DNA of 64,000 nucleotides from Lachnospiraceae bacterium AM48-27BH. Lineage in GTDB: Bacteria > Bacillota > Clostridia > Lachnospirales > Lachnospiraceae. The stretch covers positions 62,001 through 126,000 of the forward strand of contig QUFC01000002.1 of assembly GCA_003478355.1 (NCBI GenBank), given 5' to 3'. A model generated the notes under the pieces. That model ran no database searches. It saw only the letters and a program-made list of their open reading frames with translations, and was not told the origin of the DNA. Every line of letters starts with the position of its first letter. Within the stretch, counting starts at the first letter, position 1. Positions 44,486 through 54,032 of the stretch are shown piece by piece. The translations under genes were made by a program, and so were the position numbers.

Positions 44486-46952
44486 ACTCCACCTCATTTC
44501 TGCTATTTGCCTCTGCATGATGCATGGCAGTCTGCATGACCAGGAAGGGGTGCTCTACATACTCCTCTTTTGCTGAGGTATATGCCGCTCCGCCTAAAGA
44601 GTCCAGATACTGCCATCCGTTTTTGGATTTTGAGATATACACATAGAACGGTGCAAGCACATACTCATCCCGTTCATAGCAGCCCAGATACCGTCTTGCA
44701 AGTACAGCCACAACGCCCAGCTCTGCCGCTTTCTGTGTTGTCAGGGAAACTGCCAGTTTCATTACTTCCTTTTTTTCAATATCATTGAGTCCGAAAGTAT
44801 AGATGCTCTCCAGAAACAGCACAGCCTTCTCACCGGCGGCAGATTTTCCGGCCTCCGTATTCTCCTGCGACAGATCAGCAAAAGAAAAATCGACGGCAGG
44901 CGGTTTTTGAAATGCACCCTTTGTCAAGCGGAGACAGGCACGAGCCACCACCGCTTCATCCTTTTTCACAAGGACAATCTTCTTATTAGAGTCGAAGGCA
45001 GCTAACAGGCACTCCCTCTGGCTTCCAGTACGGTAAGACAGACAGGTACTATGAGGAAGTTCGCCAAGCTGCAGCGTGTGGTAAAAATCATCCTCCTCCC
45101 CTGCCAAAAATGCACCTCGCGCCAACGAAAGATTTTTCTTCCAGAGGCTCTCCTGCATCTCGCTGACAGGGTAGCGAATCTCACGCTGCAGGTCACCGGC
45201 AAAATATTTGAGTTTATAGAACTGGCCCATCAATTCAGCCTGTACAATCCGTCGCAGCGCTTCAACAGCCAGCTCCTGCCCGTCCAGTTCCCCATAGAGA
45301 GCGCATACCATAGCCGCGCCGCCCTGCAGTAAAAATTCCGTGACAGTCTCCCGGTTCTGCTCCACAAAATCGTCTGAAAATGCCAGTTTTTCTTTTAGAT
45401 CCAGCCAGTCTGCATCTGTTGTCAGAATATCTTTCCGCACCTGCTTCCAATCCGTCATTTCCAGAAGAGCCGTCATATTATTGAGGGCAAATACCGCATC
45501 CGACTCTGTAGTGAAATCCGGTATGAATGCCTGCAGCTGCGTATAGTGTTGCAGCAGCCCCATGGCAATCCGCCGGGTCAGCCCACAGATATGTCCAAAT
45601 GAACCCCGATACCATTCGCTAAACGGCCTTTCCAACAGACATTTTCCAAGCTGCTCCAACTCTGCATCTCCTGTATACTGGCTGACCAGATCCCGTTTTA
45701 TCAGCTGCCGCAGTGTCAGCAAACGCTGATCTATGGAAAGAGGTGTCAGCATAGTGTATAACCGGACATAAACCTCTTTCTGATGCCAAAGCTGATACAT
45801 TTCCTCAAAGGTGTACTGCTGCCCTTCTTCCAGAAGCGTAAAAAAGCTGTCGCTGCGGTTCACAGAATCGCTGGCTTTCAAATTCTTCAGCGTCAGGGAA
45901 TTGATGTTACAGTGCTCACAAAAGCCCGGCTCAAACAATAGAGAGTATCGCCCCAAGGACAGGAACACTTCACTGTTCTGATCCACCAATTCCAAAAAAT
46001 GCTTTTTTCTATGCTCCACCGCATAAATGAGAATTGAAAACTGGAATTGCCGGACAGCATTAAAATCCAGATGGAGCCTGCCGGCATACAGAGCATTCAG
46101 ATAACTCAGTTGGTTGCATAAAATTTCTTCCCTCCGTTCCTTGCTCAAAGGATGTGGCTGGGAGATAAACCAGTTGAGGTCATATTGTCCGGCATGGTTG
46201 TCCAGCCAGAGGTCAAAAAAAGCAGACAAATCCTCTGCGTCATATTCAAATACAGCCAACAGCCGGCGGAATTTTCCCACATCGGTCATTTTCATCCACC
46301 GGAGATCTTTCAGGCGTTCTACTGACAGAAACAGCCGCACACCATACCGATAAAGCAAGATGCAGACTCTCTGGAGCGGACGATTCTGTTCCAACAGTTC
46401 CAGAGCTTTCCGTTCATTTTGATGCCAGAAAAACAGATACGAGCCAAGAAACGGCTGCCGCATCATATCCCGCTGGTGCTCCGTCAGCATGGAAAGTCCC
46501 TTCCACTCCGCAATGGGAAAAGTCTGCAGGTTATCCAATATGACCTGCTCCTCTTCTTCATACATCACAAAGGGAAAATAGTATTTCAGGTATTCAAACC
46601 GCAGGGAAGGCAACAGTTCCAATCTCATGACTGCCAGCACCTGCTCTTGGGGATACGCTGTCAGCTTCTCTCCATACCCGTCTGCCGACTCTAAGACTGA
46701 AGCAATTTCTTCATCGCCAATCTCCTGCCTGCACAACACACCATAGAGCGCTGCAAAGTTCGGCACCCGAATCAGTTCTTCCTGTATCCGCTTTGTCTTT
46801 CGGATGTGCAGCCGTTCCTGTAATTGAAGTGTCTCCACCTGTCCACATGCCTGCGCTATGGCATCCTCTGAAAAGCTGCCTGTAAGCGCCGGGAGCAATC
46901 CGTCATCTTTCATTCTGGTCAATAGGGTCAGATGTTTTAATGTATTTCTCAT
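44478..46952 (-). CDS. Unrecognised 824-residue helical protein, second gene of the coupled module
   Basis: This large soluble protein has no signal peptide or membrane segment. Residues about 1-600 look like a long alpha-helical array (many Leu-rich, Arg/Glu-spaced helices), reminiscent of HEAT/TPR-like scaffolds. A Cys pair (EHCNINS region and preceding C) lies near residue 345. The C-terminal about 190 residues appear more compact, with LPHSTCLSYRTGSQRECLL and LVKKDEAVVARACLRL; this H-x-x-C pattern followed by beta strands resembles the core of PcfJ (51845-54031), but only weakly. The gene overlaps both neighbours (ATGA upstream). Function unknown. Confidence 0.75.
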   Translation of the reverse strand: MRNTLKHLTLLTRMKDDGLLPALTGSFSEDAIAQACGQVETLQLQERLHIRKTKRIQEELIRVPNFAALYGVLCRQEIGDEEIASVLESADGYGEKLTAYPQEQVLAVMRLELLPSLRFEYLKYYFPFVMYEEEEQVILDNLQTFPIAEWKGLSMLTEHQRDMMRQPFLGSYLFFWHQNERKALELLEQNRPLQRVCILLYRYGVRLFLSVERLKDLRWMKMTDVGKFRRLLAVFEYDAEDLSAFFDLWLDNHAGQYDLNWFISQPHPLSKERREEILCNQLSYLNALYAGRLHLDFNAVRQFQFSILIYAVEHRKKHFLELVDQNSEVFLSLGRYSLLFEPGFCEHCNINSLTLKNLKASDSVNRSDSFFTLLEEGQQYTFEEMYQLWHQKEVYVRLYTMLTPLSIDQRLLTLRQLIKRDLVSQYTGDAELEQLGKCLLERPFSEWYRGSFGHICGLTRRIAMGLLQHYTQLQAFIPDFTTESDAVFALNNMTALLEMTDWKQVRKDILTTDADWLDLKEKLAFSDDFVEQNRETVTEFLLQGGAAMVCALYGELDGQELAVEALRRIVQAELMGQFYKLKYFAGDLQREIRYPVSEMQESLWKKNLSLARGAFLAGEEDDFYHTLQLGELPHSTCLSYRTGSQRECLLAAFDSNKKIVLVKKDEAVVARACLRLTKGAFQKPPAVDFSFADLSQENTEAGKSAAGEKAVLFLESIYTFGLNDIEKKEVMKLAVSLTTQKAAELGVVAVLARRYLGCYERDEYVLAPFYVYISKSKNGWQYLDSLGGAAYTSAKEEYVEHPFLVMQTAMHHAEANSRNEVEYE

Positions 46953-49066
46953 GCTGCTTCACCTCCGATCATTGTCAGCACCATATTCAAAATCTCATGC
47001 CTTGGCCGGGGTTCAGACCTTACCAGTTCACCACACAGTTCAAAAAAGGCATGTGCGCCTTTGGCTTCCATCGTCCGTACACAACCGACAGGCCATTCCA
47101 CCAGCTTGTCAAACGCCATATTCAGCACCTCGTTCTTCTCGTCCTGATGATAATATCCTCCAATGAATTTAACCAGAGATTCGGCGCTGCCGTTATAAAG
47201 TTGCTGCAACTTTTCCCGTTTCTGTATGGTTCGTTTTTCCTGCTCCAGTCGTTTTTCCTGCTTCTTTCTCTCAGCTTCGGCTCTGCGCTCATCTTCCAAC
47301 TCTTCCTTGGAATAGAATGTTTCCTTCAGCCGGTTGATTTCATAGCCGTTATACTCGCTGTGGAGCAAAAACTGCCGCAACACCGCTGCCAGCGCTTTTT
47401 TATCATAAAGGCGTTGGATCTCCGGTGCTTTTAAGGCACTTAAAACGAAGTCCTCATATTTTTCCGGCTCAGTCTGGAAAACTGAACGCTCCACCCAGTC
47501 ATAGAGCTGCCGATGCTGCTCTGCAGATAGGAATGGACGGCTGATGTATGTTTTATATTCCCTTCTGCTGTAATACCCCTCACTCCTGACAAAGCATTCG
47601 TGAAAGTAAAACCGCTCGCCAAAAATCGTTTGAAGTTGGGAAAAAGTGTACTCAGCCAGTAGCCTCTCTACAAACCGGAAACACCTCCAACTTGAAATTC
47701 TCAGGGCATACTCCCGCAGCAGTTTCAGTTGTGGCGCATCTTCACCATCTTGCCGATGCTGCTTGAAAAACTCCCATAGATTGATTTCCTTCTTTTCCAC
47801 CAGAAAGGCAAATACCCGCCTACCGTTCGTATGCCAACTTCTGAAATATTCTCCATAGTCAGCTCCGGTCAGTTCCTGATATCTGGAAAGCCACTGTTTC
47901 AAAGGGATCCTCTGCCTGGAATGCAGCATCTGCAGGGTAAACAACTCCATATAGTTATCCCGCTCCAGTTCCTTCGCCAGATCATCGTACTGAGGATCAA
48001 ACACATCAAATCGGTACGGAAAATCCTTCTGTATCGTTTGATTCATCCATAACAGTGTTTTCGGTGCTGTGGGGTTCAAACCATATTGAACCGCTTCCCA
48101 GAGTCCCTGAAATCCTTCGTACTTGACCGTAAAGCTGTTATAGAACCGAAACAGCCAGCCAAGATACTCATAAAATTCTTCCGAAAGATCCTTTGGAGCA
48201 TTCAGAAGCATCCGCCCACACGCTGTTGCGATTTTCTCGGCAGTGATGCTCTTGGAACTCAACCGGTCCGGCAGCCTGTCCGCCCATACAGCGAGAGAAT
48301 TTGCCAAAATGATTTCATCGCAGCGATACCCTGCTTTAGTCAAAACCGAAAATTCGCGGCTGTCGGGCTTCATATTCATATACGGCAGTTTCATTAGCGT
48401 GCGCAGCACCAGGTCGGCTTTCCCGCGGTATTTCTTTGCCTGCTCTGCATAGAACCGGATGAACCATTCCAGCACACCAAAATCATATACCAGTGAAAGT
48501 GTCCGATTTTGTGTGAATAGATAACTGAGTTGGGTATGCATCACCTCATAGCCGCGTTCCCTATCATCAAATAACGACAGTACAAACAGGGCTTCTTCCG
48601 TTCTCGTACACTCCCTTTCTGCCAGTTTCTCCAACAGGGCATGGCGCTGTGCCGCATCTGTTTCCAAAAGATACAGAGCGCCCTGCAGGTACACATCTTC
48701 TCCGGCAGACCGCCGCAATTTCTGGAGGAACGCTCCCCGCTGATTGCCCACAAACATATTGTCAGACTGGATCGCACAGGTATTTCCCAGCGCCAGGGCC
48801 AGAGCGCGGAGAACTCGGACATCATTGCCCAGTTTTTCCTCAAACCGCTCCAACACCTCGCCAGGATAACGCAGATGATATGGTTCAAAATAGCCGGACA
48901 CATCCGTTTCCACCTGCCATATCTGCATCGCCCTTGTTTGTCGGTAAGTCCTTCTCGCCGTATCGTCCTGAGAAGTCTGTACTACCAATTCGGCAAAGGC
49001 ATGGTAAAGCTCCAAATCAATAGCCCTCTGATATACCCGGTAAACCGGTATCCTGTCGATATGCAT
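46949..49066 (-). CDS. Unrecognised 705-residue helical protein, first gene of the coupled module
   Basis: This soluble protein is dominated by helices (for example RALALALGNTCAIQSDN and LREYALRISSWRCFRFVE). A charged coiled coil at about residues 580-630 (RRAEAERKKQEKRLEQEKR) precedes a compact C-terminal end. ATG 49066 has AGGAGG 8 bases upstream. The frame continues 26 codons further without support. It lies after a strong hairpin that isolates it from the ligase gene, and it is coupled to the 824-residue gene by ATGA. No family recognised; it may be a scaffold partner of the next protein. Confidence 0.75.
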   Translation of the reverse strand: MHIDRIPVYRVYQRAIDLELYHAFAELVVQTSQDDTARRTYRQTRAMQIWQVETDVSGYFEPYHLRYPGEVLERFEEKLGNDVRVLRALALALGNTCAIQSDNMFVGNQRGAFLQKLRRSAGEDVYLQGALYLLETDAAQRHALLEKLAERECTRTEEALFVLSLFDDRERGYEVMHTQLSYLFTQNRTLSLVYDFGVLEWFIRFYAEQAKKYRGKADLVLRTLMKLPYMNMKPDSREFSVLTKAGYRCDEIILANSLAVWADRLPDRLSSKSITAEKIATACGRMLLNAPKDLSEEFYEYLGWLFRFYNSFTVKYEGFQGLWEAVQYGLNPTAPKTLLWMNQTIQKDFPYRFDVFDPQYDDLAKELERDNYMELFTLQMLHSRQRIPLKQWLSRYQELTGADYGEYFRSWHTNGRRVFAFLVEKKEINLWEFFKQHRQDGEDAPQLKLLREYALRISSWRCFRFVERLLAEYTFSQLQTIFGERFYFHECFVRSEGYYSRREYKTYISRPFLSAEQHRQLYDWVERSVFQTEPEKYEDFVLSALKAPEIQRLYDKKALAAVLRQFLLHSEYNGYEINRLKETFYSKEELEDERRAEAERKKQEKRLEQEKRTIQKREKLQQLYNGSAESLVKFIGGYYHQDEKNEVLNMAFDKLVEWPVGCVRTMEAKGAHAFFELCGELVRSEPRPRHEILNMVLTMIGGEAA

Positions 49067-49102
49067 TAAAATTCCTCCTACTTGAAATCTTCCATAAAAG
49101 AT

Positions 49103-49137
49103 ATGGGGAGAGAGCCGCAACATGGCTCTCTCCCCAT
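49103..49137 (-). terminator. Strong hairpin between ligA and the unknown module
   Basis: A perfect 14-bp stem (49103-49116 with 49124-49137) has a 7-base loop, followed by ATCTTTTAT on the minus strand. It probably ends or strongly reduces read-through from the replication operon. Confidence 0.75.
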
Positions 49138-49176
49138 TGATCAACTGACAGCATACCGATGGTATGCTATATTTTC

Positions 49177-51201
49177 TTACTCAGCGCCGGCCATGCTGAA
49201 GAACTCCGCAGGTGACAGCACCGTAACGCCCAAATCCCTGGCCTTGGACAACTTGCTGCCGGCATTTTCGCCGCAGACCAGATAATCCGTCTTCTTGGAC
49301 ACCGAGCTGCCGGCATGGGCGCCCAGTGATTCGATCAGGTCATTGATTCCGTCCCGGGTGTAGGGTTCCACCTTGCCGGTAACTACGATAGTCTTTCCTA
49401 CAAAGGGATTATCCTGCACCCTGTCTTCGCTGTGTTCTGCCACAGCAGGCTTTTGAATACTCATCATAGTCTGTAACTCCTCCCAAATACAAAAATTATC
49501 TTCTACACAGAACCAGTCGTGGATATTGTTATGCAATATCTCCCCGAAATCCGGAAGCTGCCGGAAATCATAGCCGCCATAGACCGCATCCCGAAACTCA
49601 TCCAAATCATAGTGGAACACACGACCCAATACCTTGCTGGCAGTGTTGCCGATCATAGGGATGTCCATAGAAATCAGATACCGTTCAAAGGTGGTATTCC
49701 GGCTCTGCTGGATAGCGTCCCAAAGGCGCTGCCAGGACTTTTCACCAAATCCATCCATGCGGACGATTTCAGCCCGGTAACGATCCAGACGGTAAATATC
49801 CAGATAACTATGGATAAATCCCTGACCGATGAATTTTTCCAATGTAGCCTCCGACAGCCCTTCAATGTCCATCGCCTTCTGGCTGACAAAATGGACGAAC
49901 TTTTTCAGCCGACGTGTCTCGCAGTCAGGGTTATCACAGTACAGCGTCTTGATGATGCGATTCTCGCCATTTTCGCCCTTTCCACTTGATTCATGGATGC
50001 GGGTAGGCTGTCCACAGCAGGGACAAACATGGGGAATCGTATCCACCATAGAGAAGCCGCCTCTGTCCAGATTTTCCTCCACGTGGGGGATAATCATGTT
50101 TCGTTTGCTTACCAGAATCCGGTTTCCAGCCATCAGTTCCAGATCCTCAATAAAGGACAGGTTGTGCAGACTGGCCCTGCTGACCTCACAGCCATCGATT
50201 TCCACCGGCGTAAACACTGCTACCGGAGCAATCTCTCCGGTTCTGCCCGGTGTCCATTCGATGTACTGCAGCAGGCTCTCATGCAGGTCATCTTCAAACT
50301 TATAGGCCAGACCGTCCTTATAGTGATGTCCGGTGCGGCCGCAGCTCTGGGCATAGGCGATGTCGTTAAACGAAACCACGATACCGTCAATGGGGATATC
50401 TTTGTCAGTGGCATATTGCCGCAGCTGATAGATACCGGCTTCCACATTTTCCAGCGTCAGTTTCTGCTTTGTGACCAGATACTTACAGGGCTGGAACCCC
50501 AACGCACGCAATTCCCGTAGCTTATCTGATTTCCGGGTCAGGTGCGGAAAGCCCTCCAGCACACCAAACGGCATGAAAACCAGCCGACGCTCCCGGCATG
50601 TCTTGGCATCCATCAGACGGATGGAACCAGCAGCCAGATTGCGGCCGTTTTTATAGGGCTTACCGCTGCTGTCCTGCAGGCTGGTCTTCAGTTCCTCAAA
50701 ATCACTGGGTCTGATAAAGCCCTCACCCGTCACAACCAGTCTCTCTTTGTAGGTGATGTGGGAAGGGATACCGCTGATGGCTCGGGTGTTATGGGTAATG
50801 ATCTCCCCTTCGTCACCATCACCACGGGTAGCCGCCTCCAGAAGTTCTCCATTCTCATAGGTCAACTTTACAGTCAAGCCATCCAGTTTGAGCATCAGCA
50901 TCACCTGCTGCTCACCCATGAAATTCAGAAGATCCATACTGCTCTTAGTCTTATCCAAAGACAGCAGCGGGATCTCATGTCTGGTTTTCTCCAGCCTGCT
51001 CACTGCAGGATAGCCTACTGTCTGGGTTGGCGAATTTGCCATTTGGATTCCCGTTTCCTGTTCCAGCTCTTTCAACTCGTCAAAGAGTCTGTCATAGACC
51101 TCATCTGACACGCTGGGAGCGTTGCGGTTATAATACTCATCCCGATAGCGGTTGAGCCGGTCATTCAATTCCCTCTGCTTTTCAAAAATATTCCGTTCCA
51201 T
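49177..51201 (-). CDS. ligA: NAD-dependent DNA ligase
   Basis: This 674-residue protein is full length for LigA. It has the N-terminal Ia domain (DRLNRYRDEYYNRNAPSVSD), the adenylation domain with catalytic Lys in MLKLDGLTVKL (near residue 105), an OB fold, a four-Cys zinc site (CPCCG and CDNPDC), HhH repeats (MDIEGLSEATLEKF) and a C-terminal BRCT domain (VGKTIVVTGKVEPYTRDGI). It seals nicks during replication or recombination. Host cells have their own ligA, so this copy serves the element. It is coupled to the small gene upstream (TAATG overlap). Confidence 0.95.
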   Translation of the reverse strand: MERNIFEKQRELNDRLNRYRDEYYNRNAPSVSDEVYDRLFDELKELEQETGIQMANSPTQTVGYPAVSRLEKTRHEIPLLSLDKTKSSMDLLNFMGEQQVMLMLKLDGLTVKLTYENGELLEAATRGDGDEGEIITHNTRAISGIPSHITYKERLVVTGEGFIRPSDFEELKTSLQDSSGKPYKNGRNLAAGSIRLMDAKTCRERRLVFMPFGVLEGFPHLTRKSDKLRELRALGFQPCKYLVTKQKLTLENVEAGIYQLRQYATDKDIPIDGIVVSFNDIAYAQSCGRTGHHYKDGLAYKFEDDLHESLLQYIEWTPGRTGEIAPVAVFTPVEIDGCEVSRASLHNLSFIEDLELMAGNRILVSKRNMIIPHVEENLDRGGFSMVDTIPHVCPCCGQPTRIHESSGKGENGENRIIKTLYCDNPDCETRRLKKFVHFVSQKAMDIEGLSEATLEKFIGQGFIHSYLDIYRLDRYRAEIVRMDGFGEKSWQRLWDAIQQSRNTTFERYLISMDIPMIGNTASKVLGRVFHYDLDEFRDAVYGGYDFRQLPDFGEILHNNIHDWFCVEDNFCIWEELQTMMSIQKPAVAEHSEDRVQDNPFVGKTIVVTGKVEPYTRDGINDLIESLGAHAGSSVSKKTDYLVCGENAGSKLSKARDLGVTVLSPAEFFSMAGAE

Positions 51202-51524
51202 TATGCTGCCTCCTTTTCAAGTACCCGGAAGGACATAACCAGTTCTTCTTCCGTATGCTTCTGTTCACTGTCGAAAACACTGCAAACACCGTCTGCAAAC
51301 TGCCAGTGGGCGGCTCTGCCCCACCAAAGGATCGGGCCGCGGCCGCCGTTGCCTCTGTTGGCAGACGCATCCGGCTGATTCGCTACGGTACTATAAAAGC
51401 CCTGCGTGTTTACCAGCGTAATGTTCCGTATCTGCCCAATACACTCCGGCCGACAGTGATCCAATATCTCCAACTGTGTCCCTTCCCGAAGTGTCCTGCG
51501 CAGCTGATTCAGATTTTTGATCAT
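51201..51524 (-). CDS. Small conserved-looking ICE protein
   Basis: This 107-residue protein starts MIKNLNQLRRTLREGTQLEI and contains HCRPECIGQIRNITLVNTQGFYS and GPILWWGRAAHWQF. I cannot assign a family; the strand-rich, Trp-rich middle suggests a small binding domain. ATG 51524 has AAAGGAG upstream and overlaps the preceding gene as ATGA. The stop overlaps the ligase start. Tight packing supports it as real. Confidence 0.7.
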   Translation of the reverse strand: MIKNLNQLRRTLREGTQLEILDHCRPECIGQIRNITLVNTQGFYSTVANQPDASANRGNGGRGPILWWGRAAHWQFADGVCSVFDSEQKHTEEELVMSFRVLEKEAA

Positions 51525-51778
51525 GCGATTTTCTCCTTTCCCCGCCCCACAGGGCAATCCTGCTGTGCGGTATGAAGCCCATTTCTGCCGGCTGCATACC
51601 TGCCAAAATTCAATTCATGGACAATACGCTGAATGGCGTCATCATCATTCCACGCTGCGTGAAGCGTATTCCGCTCTGGCCCGGCTCCCACATGGACACA
51701 TACCTTTTCACTGCCAACCTGCAGCAGCACATCCTGTCGCCTGGCGCAAACCACTGCCAGATTTCCAATTTGTTTCAT
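51521..51778 (-). CDS. Small unrecognised ICE protein
   Basis: This 85-residue protein (MKQIGNLAVVCARRQDVLLQ, then VCVHVGAGPERNTLHAAW and AIQRIVHELNFGRY) has an N-terminal beta-rich part and a C-terminal helix. AAGGAG lies 8 bases before the ATG. It is coupled to the following gene. No family is recognised. Confidence 0.65.
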   Translation of the reverse strand: MKQIGNLAVVCARRQDVLLQVGSEKVCVHVGAGPERNTLHAAWNDDDAIQRIVHELNFGRYAAGRNGLHTAQQDCPVGRGKEKIA

Positions 51779-51844
51779 GCTCTGCTCCTTCCTTCTTCAT
51801 CAATGACCGGACGCCCTCAAGGACGCCCGGCCATTCTCATTTTG

Positions 51845-54031
51845 TCACGCTGCAGCAGCCAATACCGGAGACTGGATGCTATCCGTGTTTTCCATCAGGT
51901 CTGCCATCAGCACATCCGCCAAAAGCCTTCCTGCCAAATGACCGGTATGGATGATGACACGATCCTTCTTCAACTGGATAAATTCCTTCTCACGAAGAAT
52001 CCGGCTTTCCGCAGCCAGCGCCTTGTCGCTTTCTGTCAGCCTGGCAGTAATCACCCGCTGCCACTTCTGCAGAAACTCGGTCGCCTGCTCAATGTCCTTC
52101 TTCTGCCGGTCATATTCCGTCCGTTTCTGCCTCACTGTTCCATCCGGCTCCACTTCCAGCGTGTAATAGGCATGGAAAGGATCAGCCGTTTTACGCAGAA
52201 ACACCACAAAGCTTTCTCGCCGCTCAATCCGGTCCCAGTAGCGGTCACTGCTGCCTGCACAGTGATGGAGCGCACGCCCCTCGGTAATAATGTCCAGAAT
52301 ACCGTCTGGCACCACTACCATATAATCCGCATCGGCGTACTCATATTTCGCTTTGATTTCCTGACAGATGGCATTAACATGGGGGAATTTCTCCTCCATC
52401 TCCTCGGCCTGCAGTTCAATATCCTTCTCCTGACATTTGAGCACCAGATCATCGTGGCGCCGCCGCAGTTTTCTGGTGCGATATACGATCTCATCATATA
52501 CATTCATGTGCAATTTCTTTGCCATGGAAAGATAATCCTCCCAGGTACGCAGTACCTCATGGCTGTTTCGCCGGAAGGATGGCATCTGACGCCGTACATA
52601 GTTATAGACCTGCACCATGCTCATGCGGTCAGCAATGAACTGGACATCCCCAGGCTCAATATCCTGCTGACACATCCACAAAAGGACATTATCCGGGATT
52701 TCCCTGCCGATGCCCTTTTCATATTGCAGCCACCGCAGCAGATCACAGCCTCCATTATGGAGTCGAAGTCGCTGAAACCTCCTGCTGTCAAGGCCCAGAG
52801 CTTTAATCAGACTCCCGGCACTATGGTTTTTGATTAGTTCGCTGACTGTTCCGCAGGAACTGAAACATTCCTTGGTAAGCTTCGGCAGGTTCACCTTGCT
52901 GATCTGTTCCATTTGAGGTATCCGTTCGAGCACAGCCAGATATTTTTCCGGATCAACGCTTTTCTGCTTCCGAATCCAGTTGACGAGCCCTGTGCATCGA
53001 AGTTCCTGCTGTTCCAAAGTTGGCAGTGTTTTGCCATAAACCCGTCCATCATGCGAACCAGACCAACTATAAGAACAGGGGCTTCCGGAAATCCAGCGCA
53101 TATTTCGCTGTTTATACAGACCCCAATAGTAGGTTCTTGGTTTTCTTTCCCGGTCATAAATCGTGCGCCGGATTTCCTGACAATAAAGCTTGGAGTTTGG
53201 AAGGCTTTCTTTCCCATATGTCCGATCAGCCTGAAATTCACGAACTACAAAGCCGTCTTTGCATCGCTGGATCAGGTAGGCAAAATGTTTTTCTGTCTGC
53301 ATATACCCCGCTCGTCCATAGGCTTTGAATACTACCGGATGCCGGCAGCAAATACAGCGGCCCTGTTGATTGTGATGGGGATGTACTTTGATCGGCACTT
53401 CCTTTTCGCAGTAGGTACAGTAACCTGTTTTGGCGCCGCCCTTTTTATAGTGGTAGTAAATGTAATTTTGCCGAATGGCAACCTTATCCACCCAGCGGCT
53501 CCAGTCCTTTGGAAGCTCCGGCACCTGTTCCATATCCTTATCCCATGGGTCAGTTTCCCGCCGGTGCCGCTGTTCGAGCTGTTCATCACGCACATCCCGC
53601 TGAAACTGCCGGATTGCCTCTACCGCTTTTTTATTGATGTTCAGATATGCCTGTATAGATGTCTCATCTTCATCGCTGATCCAGTAGGCTTTGGTATACC
53701 AGTATTGCCGCTTCCAGTCCAGTCTGTCCAGCTTGGATTCGCTCCATTTCTGTATCAGGCTGTTATAGGTAATAAACTGCCGCTTTTCTTTATCCAGATA
53801 CACTTCATAGGCCGGATTACTCCCATCCAGGCGAAGATGCTCCGGGAAAAAGAAAGCCACCTTCAATATCCCATCCTGTTTGATACATCTTAGATAGGTA
53901 TAATACTCACAGACTTCCCGAACATATCCGTAGTCAGTTTTTTCCTTTCTTGGCAGGTCTGAAGTCGCGATTTGCTTCATTTCATCCGTCGCTGTCAGCT
54001 TGGGAAGTGCCATCAGGGCTCTTTTTTTCAT
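51845..54031 (-). CDS. pcfJ: PcfJ-like protein
   Basis: This 728-residue protein is of the PcfJ family, named after the enterococcal conjugative plasmid pCF10. Two Cys pairs near residues 204-225 (GYCTYCEKEVPIKVHPHHN and GRCICCRHPV) form a probable zinc ribbon. The C-terminal conserved core contains TEGRALHHCAGSSDRYWDRI and SFVVFLRKTADPFHAYYTLE. Biochemical function is unknown; it is consistently linked with PcfK and ICE replication genes, as here. It starts just after the DUF7666-like gene. Confidence 0.88.
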   Translation of the reverse strand: MKKRALMALPKLTATDEMKQIATSDLPRKEKTDYGYVREVCEYYTYLRCIKQDGILKVAFFFPEHLRLDGSNPAYEVYLDKEKRQFITYNSLIQKWSESKLDRLDWKRQYWYTKAYWISDEDETSIQAYLNINKKAVEAIRQFQRDVRDEQLEQRHRRETDPWDKDMEQVPELPKDWSRWVDKVAIRQNYIYYHYKKGGAKTGYCTYCEKEVPIKVHPHHNQQGRCICCRHPVVFKAYGRAGYMQTEKHFAYLIQRCKDGFVVREFQADRTYGKESLPNSKLYCQEIRRTIYDRERKPRTYYWGLYKQRNMRWISGSPCSYSWSGSHDGRVYGKTLPTLEQQELRCTGLVNWIRKQKSVDPEKYLAVLERIPQMEQISKVNLPKLTKECFSSCGTVSELIKNHSAGSLIKALGLDSRRFQRLRLHNGGCDLLRWLQYEKGIGREIPDNVLLWMCQQDIEPGDVQFIADRMSMVQVYNYVRRQMPSFRRNSHEVLRTWEDYLSMAKKLHMNVYDEIVYRTRKLRRRHDDLVLKCQEKDIELQAEEMEEKFPHVNAICQEIKAKYEYADADYMVVVPDGILDIITEGRALHHCAGSSDRYWDRIERRESFVVFLRKTADPFHAYYTLEVEPDGTVRQKRTEYDRQKKDIEQATEFLQKWQRVITARLTESDKALAAESRILREKEFIQLKKDRVIIHTGHLAGRLLADVLMADLMENTDSIQSPVLAAAA

Positions 54032-54032
54032 C

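Noticed and set aside
51782..51841. Possible terminator with repeated GGACGCCC
   Set aside because: The repeats are direct, not inverted, and give no clear stem with a T-run.
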